From: Actinoplanes sp. TFC3
Lineage (GTDB): Bacteria; Actinomycetota; Actinomycetes; Mycobacteriales; Micromonosporaceae
Direction of reading: 5' to 3'
NCBI RefSeq assembly: GCF_001553785.1
Contig: NZ_LOJP01000001.1
Coordinates: 5,709,900-5,773,899, forward strand
Length of the DNA: 64,000 nucleotides
A model generated the notes under the pieces. It had not been told where the DNA came from. It made no database searches and saw only the letters and a list, made by a program, of their open reading frames with translations. Below, piece by piece: positions 54,259 to 64,000 of this stretch; position 1 is the first letter of the stretch; each line of letters starts with the position of its first letter. Made by a program: the position numbers and the translations under genes.

Positions 54259-54336
54259 GTCCATTGACGTCTGCAGGGCGCGGCGCATCTGCTCACGGGC
54301 GTCGTCGGAGGGCTGAGGCTTCGGCTTGGCAGCCAT
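54247..54336 (-). CDS. Small 29-residue charged protein
   Basis: A short minus-strand gene: ATG with AAAGGA four bases upstream, 29 codons, TAA. The product starts MAAKPKPQPSDDAREQ and continues as a short amphipathic helix with RRALQ. It has high-GC codon use and resembles in layout small actinobacterial proteins such as the N-terminal part of DUF5302, but I cannot place it firmly. The stop lies inside the last unit of the 35-bp repeat. Function unknown. The AT-rich stretch at 54480-54580 upstream may hold its promoter. Confidence 0.5.
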   Translation of the reverse strand: MAAKPKPQPSDDAREQMRRALQTSMDTRQ

Positions 54337-55428
54337 GATGGTTCCTTTCACAGGGATCAATCGAGCGGCGTCCCAAAGACCGTCCCGGGATCACCGGGCG
54401 ATGCTGGCGGCGCATTCCCGGGACAGGTGGCCCGGGTGGCTCGAGGTCTTCGCCAAGGGGAAACCAAAGGTCACCCGCGGTCATGGTCGTGACCGTGCAA
54501 AAACCAAATCACCGTTAACCCAAACTAGCGTTAAGTCCCGCCAGGTATCGCGCAGATCCCAGAAAACGGGACGCAGAAACCCGACAAGGCGAGGTGGCGA
54601 GTGGGGTTCGGAGCAGGGTACGGGTGCCGGGATGGCGGTGATTTTGGCCGCGGAGGGAAAGGATGGCGGCGCGGGTTGCGAGCTTCCGGGCGGGGTGGGT
54701 TTGCGCCTGGGTGGTGGTTCACGGCGAGTGCTGGGCGCGCGGAACAGATGGGGCAGATGAGGCTTTTCAGGCTGCGGGGGAGGTGACGAAAGCGGGTGGA
54801 TGGGGCTTCAGCGATGGCGTCGTTGAGGGTTGATCGCCAGTGGGGAAACGTTCGATGGGCCGCTCCGGCCATCCCAGATCAGGCAGCGTCAGACCGCGCC
54901 ACGCCAGGGCCATCCCGGACGAAGCAGCACCACACCTCTCCAAGCCGGATCGGATTTCACCGGACCGGACCGAGTCAGGCCCAGTCGCGCGCAAGGCCGG
55001 GCCCACCGGACCAGGGCCGGATCAGGCCGGGCGGGTCAGGCCAGGGCCGGATCAGGCCGGGCGGGTCAGGCCAGGGCCGGATCGGCAGAACTGGCGCCGC
55101 GAGGGGGCGTCAGAACTGGCACCGCAAGAAGACGACCGAAACGGCGCCGCAGGGGATCGCCCAAAACACCGGGCGGGGTCGCTAGGGAGGTCGCCGCGGA
55201 GACGGCACGACAGCCGACCTGCGAGACGCCGCCGATTCGGATCACGGTTTCCCGAAGGCCAGGATTGCGCGCAGGTCGCGGCCTACCCGCAGACAAAGCG
55301 CGGACAGCACCGCACCCGAGCCCAGCCGGCAACTGAACCCGGCTCGCAAGCGCCGGCCCCAACCCCGTCAGCGCCAAAGCGGCAGCCAAGGCCCGGCCCC
55401 GATACAAGCAGCCCTGATACAAGCAGCC
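54337..55428. other. Gene-poor region with repeats
   Basis: About 1.1 kb. It contains an AT-richer patch at 54480-54580, possibly a promoter for the small gene, and G/C-rich low-complexity sequence with a 30-bp tandem repeat at 55011-55083. Several frames are open on both strands, but they merely follow repeats and have no ribosome sites or family features. Confidence 0.5.
55011..55083. repeat. 30-bp tandem repeat, 2.4 copies
   Basis: The 30-bp unit beginning CCAGGGCCGGATCAGGCC occurs at 55011-55040 and 55041-55070 without mismatch, with a partial third copy to 55083. Confidence 0.85.
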
Positions 55429-56481
55429 CTAGGACACCAGGTGCTTGCTCAGCTCCTGCCGAACTGTAGCGATGACCTCAGCCGGCGTCCCGTACCCGGT
55501 GAAGCCAGCCGCCAGCCGATGCCCGCCCCCGTGCAGCGCGATCGCCACCGCGCTCACGTCCACCGCGCCCTTGCTGCGCAGCGACACCGCCCACTCAGTG
55601 GGGGCCACCTGCTTGATGACTACTGACACGTCGACCTCGGCCACGCAGCGCACCGGGTCTATCAGCGCGTCGAGCACGTAGGGCCGCTGGGCGTGGCGGT
55701 CGAGGTCTTCGAGGGTTGCATATGTCCAGACCATGCCGTGGCCGCCGGCCGCTTCGGGTTCCATTTCAGCGCGGGACAGTACGTCGGCGAAGAGCTTCAT
55801 TGCTTCGAAGGGGCGGCTGTCGAAGATGCGGCGGGAGATCTCGCCGGGGCGGATGCCGGTTTCGATCAGGCGGGCCGCCATTTCGTGGACCTGGGGGGTG
55901 GTCATGTCGAAGCGGAAGGAGCCGGTGTCGGTGGCCAGCGCAATGTAGAGGCACTCGGCGATGTCCGCATCGAGTTCCACATCCAACTGGTCGAGCAGTT
56001 CCTCCACCACTACCGAGGTGGCGGCGGCGCGGGGGTTGACCAGGCGGACGTCGCCGAAGCCGGTGTTGGTGGCGTGGTGGTCGAGCACCACGGATGTGGT
56101 TGCCCGTTCCAGCCGGTCGGCCAGCGCGCCCATCCGGGACTCGGCGGCCACGTCGAACACCACGACCAGGTCGGGGTCGGCGTGAGCCTCGTGCGCCGGG
56201 ACCAGCAGGTCGAGGCCCGGCATGGCCGCGAAGGGCGCCGGGACCTCGAACTCGCCGGGGAATGTTGCCTGCAGATTGCGTACGCCCAGCTGCCGCAGCC
56301 CGAGACCGAAGCCGAGCATGCTGCCCAGCGCGTCGCCGTCCGGGTTGACGTGGCAGATGAGCAGGACACGGTCGTCCGGGGCCAGCTCCTCGACCGCCGC
56401 CACGGCCGGGGCCCAGTTGTCGTTTTCGGCTTCGAATTCCGCTACGGCAGCCGCGATGGCCCGGGAGACCGTGTCCGTCAC
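55429..56481 (-). CDS. nrnA: DHH-family oligoribonuclease / pAp phosphatase
   Basis: A 350-residue NrnA-type phosphoesterase that degrades short RNA oligomers and 3'-phosphoadenosine 5'-phosphate. Metal motifs are HVNPDGDALGSMLG, VFDVAAESRMG and VLDHHATNTGFG (DHH); the DHHA1 part has GGGHRLAAGF. GTG start at 56481 in GTGA overlap with the rbfA stop. It follows rbfA as in other actinobacteria. Confidence 0.95.
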   Translation of the reverse strand: MTDTVSRAIAAAVAEFEAENDNWAPAVAAVEELAPDDRVLLICHVNPDGDALGSMLGFGLGLRQLGVRNLQATFPGEFEVPAPFAAMPGLDLLVPAHEAHADPDLVVVFDVAAESRMGALADRLERATTSVVLDHHATNTGFGDVRLVNPRAAATSVVVEELLDQLDVELDADIAECLYIALATDTGSFRFDMTTPQVHEMAARLIETGIRPGEISRRIFDSRPFEAMKLFADVLSRAEMEPEAAGGHGMVWTYATLEDLDRHAQRPYVLDALIDPVRCVAEVDVSVVIKQVAPTEWAVSLRSKGAVDVSAVAIALHGGGHRLAAGFTGYGTPAEVIATVRQELSKHLVS

Positions 56482-56948
56482 CGTTTCTCCTCGACGCCTA
56501 CTCGCTCGTCGGCATCGCCCGCATCGTCCTCGTCTTCCTCGGACTTGTACGGGTCCGGGTCGCCGGCGTAGTGCTTGCCGGCCGCCAGCCGCTGGACTTC
56601 CTCGTCGCGGTGCCGGGCGGCAGCAAGCAGGTCGTCGATCTCCTTCGCGTGGTCCTGCACGTTGTCCAGGACGAACGTGAGGCTTGGCGAGTGGCGCAGT
56701 CCCAGGGCGTGGCCGACGCGGCTGCGCAGCATGCCCTTGGCGCTCTCCAGCGCTGCGGCGGTCGAAGCCTGCTCGGTCGGGTCCCCGAGCACCGTGTAGA
56801 ACACCTGCGCGTCCCGCAGGTCGCCCGTGATCCGGGCGTCCGTGACAGTCAGCATGCCGAGCCTGGGGTCCTTGATCTCGCGTACCAGCGAGGCCACCAG
56901 CTCCCGCACCCGCTCCGCGTGCCGTCGCGTCTTGGCCGGGTCCGACAT
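56478..56948 (-). CDS. rbfA: Ribosome-binding factor A
   Basis: A 156-residue 30S maturation factor with a KH-like fold: RHAERVRELVASLVREIKDPRLGMLTVTDARITGDLRDAQVFYTVLGD and LRSRVGHALGLRHSPSLTFVLD. The C-terminal 30 residues are highly acidic (SEEDEDDAGDADERVG) and lineage-specific. ATG start at 56948. Confidence 0.96.
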   Translation of the reverse strand: MSDPAKTRRHAERVRELVASLVREIKDPRLGMLTVTDARITGDLRDAQVFYTVLGDPTEQASTAAALESAKGMLRSRVGHALGLRHSPSLTFVLDNVQDHAKEIDDLLAAARHRDEEVQRLAAGKHYAGDPDPYKSEEDEDDAGDADERVGVEEKR

Positions 56949-57042
56949 ACGCCCACCTCCGACAACCGTGCCTACGGGGCTGTCCTGCCCCCGCCTAACT
57001 CCCGAAGCCTACCCACCGCGCCTGCGGCCTGAACTGTCGCCA

Positions 57043-57342
57043 CTACTCGTCGTCGTCTTCGCCGTAGAGGCGGCGTTTGACCGATAAGAGGTCAATTTCC
57101 GGGCGCCCGGCCACCTGGTTCTCACAGGTATCGACCACGGCGCGGGCCTGGGCCGGCTCGGCGGCCACCACCGCCACCCCGATCCGGGCCCGGCCAACCA
57201 GGTCGTGCAGGCCCACCTCGGCCACGCTGACCTCGAACTTTCGCAGCATCGCGATGATCGGGCGAAGATAGGAACGCTTCTGCTTGAGCGTGCGCGAGTC
57301 ACCGGGCAGAAGCAGGTCGAATACCGCAGTCTCCGTGTACAT
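57043..57342 (-). CDS. DUF503 family protein
   Basis: A 99-residue small protein of the DUF503 (YlxP-like) family, usually encoded between infB and rbfA. FDLLLPGDSRTLKQKRSYLRPIIAMLRKFEVSVAEVGLHDL is typical. The function is unknown; the ferredoxin-like fold and position suggest a link to ribosome assembly. ATG at 57342, 33 bp after the TRM11-like gene. Confidence 0.92.
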   Translation of the reverse strand: MYTETAVFDLLLPGDSRTLKQKRSYLRPIIAMLRKFEVSVAEVGLHDLVGRARIGVAVVAAEPAQARAVVDTCENQVAGRPEIDLLSVKRRLYGEDDDE

Positions 57343-57375
57343 CAGCGAGCAGAGTACGCCCCGGGTCTGACAACC

Positions 57376-58401
57376 TCACCCGGATTTGCGGGCCACCAGG
57401 ATGTCGCGCTCGATGCCCTGGTCGACGCGGTGGCTCAACTCCTGCTCGGCCACGAGTTGCAGGCCGTTGGCGATCAGGATGTCCTCGGCCAACTCACGCT
57501 TGGCGACCTTGGTGTTCCAGGACAGCCCGATCGCCGCCCCCGGACGCAGCAGCGGCAGCCATTGCGGGATCGCACGTTCCAGCAGGTCGAGAGGGCTGCG
57601 TGTGATGCCGCCGGCATCGTCGTAACTGCCGTGGGCCACCCCATAGGGCAGATCTGCTACCAGTACGTCCGCACAGCCGCCCCGCAGCAACCCGTCGATC
57701 TGGGTCGTGTCGGTCTGCAGCACGACCACCTTCTGGACCGCTCCGGCTTTGTGGTCTTCCTTACTGGCTGCGAGTGTGACCTCGAGCCGGCGGGCGGCGC
57801 GACGGCCCTGGCGTCGTACCGGAACGAGATCGGCAGTGTGTTTGAGCCTCTTGCGCTTCAACCACGTCTGCAGGAACAGCTTGTACGCCTCCACGTCCTT
57901 GCCGTCGATCTCCACCCCGATGGCGTCGTAGCCATACATCAGCGCCTGGTTGAGGGTGGTGCCGCGCCCGGCCAGCGGGTCGAGCACGGTGAGCCCGCCG
58001 TCGAGCATGCGGGTCGCCGACGCCGAGCCGAGCAGCGTGAGGTTGAGCAGCAGCTTGGTGAACTGCTCGTTGGTCTTGCCCGCGTACTTCGGGATGGTGA
58101 TGAGGTCGCTGTCGAAGCGGGCCAGCGGGGTCAGCGTGACCGGACGTAGCAGGTCCTCGGCGGCCTGCTCGAACAGCGCGTAGCCGGCCGACAGGTTGGC
58201 CAGGTAGGCAATGTCCTGCGCGGTGAGCTCGCCCTCGAAGGTGATGTAGCCGACGCCACCGATCGTGGTTTCCGCGATGTCGCTCAGCGGGGCGGTGAGC
58301 ACGCGGGAGAACGCGGCCAGCTCGGCGCGGGTCAGGCGCCCGGCCTGGTCGGCGTAGACACGGTTGGCGGACGGGGCGAGCAGGAGGGCGTAGCGGGACA
58401 T
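57376..58401 (-). CDS. TRM11-family SAM-dependent methyltransferase
   Basis: A 341-residue Rossmann-fold methyltransferase. The N-terminal 130 residues are a substrate-recognition region. The SAM motif is LDPLAGRGTTLNQALMYGYDAIGVEID, and the catalytic D-x-P-Y motif is ADLPYGV, typical of the TRM11-like guanosine-N2 tRNA methyltransferase group, though RNA or DNA bases could be targets. The start at ATG 58401 has no Shine-Dalgarno and lies only 17 bp after the infB terminator stem. It sits between infB and DUF503, which are normally adjacent. Confidence 0.87.
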   Translation of the reverse strand: MSRYALLLAPSANRVYADQAGRLTRAELAAFSRVLTAPLSDIAETTIGGVGYITFEGELTAQDIAYLANLSAGYALFEQAAEDLLRPVTLTPLARFDSDLITIPKYAGKTNEQFTKLLLNLTLLGSASATRMLDGGLTVLDPLAGRGTTLNQALMYGYDAIGVEIDGKDVEAYKLFLQTWLKRKRLKHTADLVPVRRQGRRAARRLEVTLAASKEDHKAGAVQKVVVLQTDTTQIDGLLRGGCADVLVADLPYGVAHGSYDDAGGITRSPLDLLERAIPQWLPLLRPGAAIGLSWNTKVAKRELAEDILIANGLQLVAEQELSHRVDQGIERDILVARKSG

Positions 58402-58448
58402 CTGAGTAGTAAAGACAACGGCCCCCGGTGCCTGAGCACCGGGGGCCG
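58402..58448 (-). terminator. Intrinsic terminator after infB
   Basis: A perfect 13-bp stem CGGCCCCCGGTGC with its complement and a 4-nt CTGA loop (58419-58448), followed on the minus strand by TTGTCTTTACT. It lies 18 nt past the infB stop. This is the clearest Rho-independent terminator in the window, and the TRM11-like gene starts immediately after it. Confidence 0.88.
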
Positions 58449-58465
58449 ACGTCATACCGCTGGGA

Positions 58466-61549
<3,084 letters not shown>

Positions 61550-61656
61550 TGCACTCCTCACTTTGAGGTCGTGCGAGCCGAACCCGCAGCGACCTCACTC
61601 GTGCACTAGAAGCCTGGTCATTTCAGGGACTTCATCGTGTGCTCATGTCGGTCGTC

Positions 61657-61977
61657 CTACCTTGCTGGGTCGTGACGAGGCACCGACGCCTCGTCATCGG
61701 TCGTTCCGCGCGGCGCGGCCGTGCGGATGTGCTCGGCAAGCAAGCCGGTGTCAGCAACACCGGTGAGACGCAACGCACGCCCGAAGGCGCGACGCCGCTC
61801 CGCTTGCGCGAAGCAGGCCAGATCAGGATGCAAATGCGCGCCCCGACCCGGCAGCCGGCGGTTCGGATCTGGTTGAAGCCGGAAAGAATCTCCTGCTCCC
61901 ACCGCGACGAACCGCAGTAACGCCGAGGCTGGCGCGCGTAAGCGACAACCGATGCACGTCCGTTCAGGAACACGCAC
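61657..61977 (-). CDS. ylxR: YlxR family RNA-binding protein
   Basis: A 106-residue DUF448/YlxR protein, a nucleic-acid-binding companion of nusA and infB. VPERTCIGCR, the PNRRLPGRGAHLHPDLACF segment and the final RAFGRALRL are diagnostic. The GTG at 61977 is used; GTG at 62010, with GGGAAG nearby, would add eleven residues. Leu codons at residues 13 and 20 are both TTA, rare in this genome. The C-terminal 25 residues diverge. Confidence 0.92.
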   Translation of the reverse strand: MRVPERTCIGCRLRAPASALLRFVAVGAGDSFRLQPDPNRRLPGRGAHLHPDLACFAQAERRRAFGRALRLTGVADTGLLAEHIRTAAPRGTTDDEASVPRHDPAR

Positions 61978-62029
61978 CGGGCCAGCCCCGCAAAAGTCTA
62001 CTCCTCGCACGCGCTTCCCGCGTATCCGG

Positions 62030-63046
62030 TCAGCTTCCGGTCTCGGCGGCATCCCGCTCCGGGGCCGGCGACGCCTCGTTGTCCGGGCGGATGTCGATGC
62101 GCCAGCCGGTCAGCCGGGCGGCGAGCCGGGCGTTTTGCCCCTCGCGCCCGATCGCCAGCGACAACTGGAAGTCCGGCACGGTCACCCGGGCGGTGCGTGC
62201 GGCCAGGTCAACGACCTCCACCCGCAGTGCCCTGGCAGGCGAGAGGGCATTGCCGACGAACTGCGCCGGGTCCTCGGACCAGTCGATGATGTCGATTTTC
62301 TCGCCGTGCAGCTCCGACATCACGGCGCGCACCCGCTGACCCATCGGGCCGATGCAGGCGCCCTTGGCGTTGACGCCGGGGACAGTCGAGTGCACGGCGA
62401 TCTTCGTACGGTGACCAGACTCACGTGCGATCGCAGCGATCTCCACCACACCGTCGGCGATTTCCGGCACCTCAAGCGAGAAAAGCTTCTTCACCAGCGC
62501 GGGGTGCGAGCGCGACAACGTGATCTGCGGACCTCGGAAGCCCTTGGCCACGTGCACCACGATCGCGCGGATGCGGGAGCCGTGGTCGTACGTTTCGCCG
62601 GGCACCTGTTCGGCTTGCGGGAGGACGGCCTCCAGCTTGCCCAGGTCGACGATCACGATGCCCTTCTCGGCCCGCGCGGCATCGGCCTGCACGATGCCGG
62701 TGACCAGGTCACCGTCGCGCCCGGCGTACTCGCCGAAGTGGACCTCGTCGGTCGCCTCGCGCAGCCGCTGCAGGATCACCTGCTTGGCGGTCATCGCGGC
62801 GATGCGCCCGAAGTCGTGCGGGGTGTCGTCCCATTCGCGCACGATCGTGCCGTCGGCATCCAACTCCTGGGCGAACACCAGGGCGGCACCGTTCTTACGG
62901 TCGATCTCCACCCGGGCGTGCGCTTCGGCGCCCTCGGTGTGCCGGTAAGCGGTCAGCAGCGCGGTCTCGATCGCCGCGAGGATCGTGTCGAACGGGATCT
63001 CCCGCTCGCGCTCCAGGGCGCGCAGCGCCGCGAGGTCGATGTTCAC
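62030..63046 (-). CDS. nusA: Transcription factor NusA
   Basis: A 338-residue transcription elongation/antitermination factor with NusA N-domain (MNIDLAALRALEREREIPFDTILAAIETALLTAY), S1 (GDLVTGIVQADAARAEKGIVIVDLG) and two KH domains (GACIGPMGQRVRAVMSELHGEKIDIIDWSEDP). It lacks the acidic C-terminal repeats of E. coli NusA, as usual in actinobacteria. Its start overlaps the rimP stop by four bases. Confidence 0.97.
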   Translation of the reverse strand: MNIDLAALRALEREREIPFDTILAAIETALLTAYRHTEGAEAHARVEIDRKNGAALVFAQELDADGTIVREWDDTPHDFGRIAAMTAKQVILQRLREATDEVHFGEYAGRDGDLVTGIVQADAARAEKGIVIVDLGKLEAVLPQAEQVPGETYDHGSRIRAIVVHVAKGFRGPQITLSRSHPALVKKLFSLEVPEIADGVVEIAAIARESGHRTKIAVHSTVPGVNAKGACIGPMGQRVRAVMSELHGEKIDIIDWSEDPAQFVGNALSPARALRVEVVDLAARTARVTVPDFQLSLAIGREGQNARLAARLTGWRIDIRPDNEASPAPERDAAETGS

Positions 63047-63720
63047 CTGTCCTCGCCCTCCCCATCCTCATCGTCGTCATCGTCTGCGAAGACATCGTCC
63101 TCGTCGTCTTCATCGCCGTCTTCGTCGTCCGCGAAGACCGCCTCGTCCAGCCGCTTGAACTCGATCTGGACCTTGCCGGGGCCGAGTTCCGCGTAGGGGA
63201 TCTCGCTAACCTTCCCGTCCACGTCGAGCACCACGCCGGTGTCATCCGCGCCGGTGATGCGCCCGGTCAGCGCGCGGCCGGCGACGGTGACGCTCACCAG
63301 CCGGGTGACGTTGCGCCGCCAGTGCCGGGGCAGGGTCAGCGGCCGGTCCACGCCCGGCGAGCCCACCTCCAGCTGATATTCCCCAGCCAGCACCTCGTCG
63401 CCGGACTCGTCGGCCGCGTCCAGGGCATGGGAGATCTCCCGGGACACCACCGCGACGTCGTCCAGGCTGATCCCACCGTCGGCGTCGACGAGCACCCGCA
63501 CCACGTGCCGGCGGCCGGCCCGCGACAGATTCACCTCTTCGAGGTCGTACCCGGCAGCCACCACCACCGGTTCGATCACGGCTCGGACCCGCGCGCGGGC
63601 GGCCACCAGATCGATCCGTGGAGCCGCGGGAGCCGGCTGCTCGGCGGCTGCGTCACGACCCCGCCCACCGGAGTGGCGGTTGTTCGACGGCCGGGCACCG
63701 GCGCGACCACGCTGCGTCAT
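63043..63720 (-). CDS. rimP: Ribosome maturation factor RimP
   Basis: A 225-residue 30S maturation factor. Core RimP features are AGYDLEEVNLSRAGRRHVVRVLVDADGGISLDDVAVVSREISHALD, YQLEVGSPGVDRPLT and the Sm-like C-terminal domain. About 40 N-terminal residues are Arg/Ala-rich, and the C-terminal 28 residues are almost wholly Asp and Glu, as in rbfA. The ATG at 63720 with AAGGGG upstream is chosen. First gene of rimP-nusA-ylxR-infB. Confidence 0.96.
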   Translation of the reverse strand: MTQRGRAGARPSNNRHSGGRGRDAAAEQPAPAAPRIDLVAARARVRAVIEPVVVAAGYDLEEVNLSRAGRRHVVRVLVDADGGISLDDVAVVSREISHALDAADESGDEVLAGEYQLEVGSPGVDRPLTLPRHWRRNVTRLVSVTVAGRALTGRITGADDTGVVLDVDGKVSEIPYAELGPGKVQIEFKRLDEAVFADDEDGDEDDEDDVFADDDDDEDGEGEDR

Positions 63721-63912
63721 CGGGCCCAACCCCTTCTGCTGGAGTATGGCCGGTGGCGAGCGCCGACCGGCCGATCGCCGGGAACACCGGCATGCCACCG
63801 GGGCCGTTTTCCCCGGCGGCTGACGCAGAGCGTAACGCGCCGTCATAGGGCCCCGGCCAGCGCCGCACCGAATCGGGGGCCCGCGCAGGTCAGCGGCATG
63901 CTGCAGGAGGAC

Positions 63913-63942
63913 GTGCGCGGATGGTGTTGGATGGTCCAGTGA
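63913..63942 (+). CDS. Nine-codon leader-like ORF
   Basis: GTG, nine codons (MRGWCWMVQ), TGA. AGGAGGAC immediately upstream is the best Shine-Dalgarno in this region. The stop overlaps the probable GTG start (63939) of the following exported protein as GTGA. Two Trp and one Cys in nine residues suggest a regulatory leader peptide, but the same Shine-Dalgarno could serve an ATG at 63921 in the frame of the downstream gene. Confidence 0.35.
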   Translation: MRGWCWMVQ

Positions 63943-64000
63943 AAAGACGTCAGCTTCTCGGTGGGGTTGCGGGCACGGCCGGTCTCGCCACGCTGACCGG
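63939..64000 (+). CDS. Exported protein, N-terminal fragment
   Basis: Open frame running off the right edge. The visible residues (KRRQLLGGVAGTAGLATLT after the start) form a basic n-region followed by a hydrophobic core, a signal peptide of Sec or Tat-like layout (KRRQLL). The start could be GTG 63939, coupled to the mini-ORF, or ATG 63921, six codons earlier in frame. It is divergent from rimP. No domain is visible. Confidence 0.6.
   Translation, partial: MKRRQLLGGVAGTAGLATLT

Noticed and set aside
54326..54760. 144-codon plus-strand frame over the small gene
   Set aside because: The minus-strand 29-codon gene has the better ribosome site; the plus frame has mixed composition and no family features.
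54796..55185. Pro/Gly/Gln-rich protein-coding gene across the 30-bp repeat
   Set aside because: All three plus frames are open through the repeat, with no ribosome site and no codon bias.

Overview
The window is a stretch of high-GC actinobacterial chromosome, most likely from Micromonosporaceae (Actinoplanes-like). The evidence is third-position GC bias, many GTG starts with 4-bp GTGA/ATGA stop-start overlaps, actinobacterial families (DUF3046, UdgX, PspM/ClgR, class F sortase, Spo0M), and a gene order resembling the recA-pspA-clgR-pgsA-ftsK-dapA-dapB-pnp-truB-infB-nusA region of mycobacteria and streptomycetes. I see no rRNA, tRNA, CRISPR array, insertion sequence or prophage. The genus is inferred and was not tested by any search.

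Layout. 1-2.1 kb: the start of a Q/N/P-rich protein running off the left edge and an LPXTG surface protein. 2.1-5.3 kb: a DNA-repair block (recX, recA, DUF3046, udgX) with a readable dual damage-control region upstream of recA. 5.4-12.5 kb: a MocR-type regulator divergent from a flavin-barrel/GNAT fusion, DoxX, a 16-bp degenerate repeat field, Spo0M and two coupled CNNM/CBS membrane proteins. 12.8-16 kb: an envelope operon reading DUF4397 protein, class F sortase, Ser/Thr kinase. 16.2-25 kb: Lhr helicase, SRPBCC, LysE, GNAT, an F420-type oxidoreductase, a SAM hydroxide adenosyltransferase and Nei2.

25-34 kb: the membrane-stress set (pspM, pspA, clgR) followed by cinA, pgsA and rimO, then a GT-C membrane glycosyltransferase whose 3' end overlaps ftsK. 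34-41.7 kb: YbjN, DUF2784, a secreted S1 protease, rnj-dapA, DUF2752, a YcaQ-type glycosylase and two GNAT genes, one with a large internal deletion. 41.7-48.6 kb: the ribF, rpsO, pnp, M16 peptidase, PAP2, dapB series. 48.7-51.7 kb: an inserted hybrid histidine kinase and single-domain response regulator. 51.7-64 kb: truB and a MATE transporter, a repeat-rich 1.5-kb gap with a 29-codon gene, then nrnA, rbfA, DUF503, a TRM11-like methyltransferase, infB, ylxR, nusA and rimP, and finally the start of an exported protein.

Most genes lie on the minus strand. The core is ribosome maturation, transcription and mRNA decay (rimP, nusA, infB, rbfA, truB, rpsO, pnp, rnj, nrnA), lysine/peptidoglycan precursor synthesis (dapA, dapB), DNA repair and chromosome segregation (recA, recX, udgX, nei2, ycaQ-like, lhr, ftsK), and envelope stress. 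I found no clearly new multi-gene system. The most informative points are the LexA plus RecA-NDp signals at recA, two families of degenerate intergenic tandem repeats, the GT-C/ftsK antisense overlap, rare TTA codons, a leader-like mini-ORF at the right edge, and the DUF4397-sortase-kinase operon.
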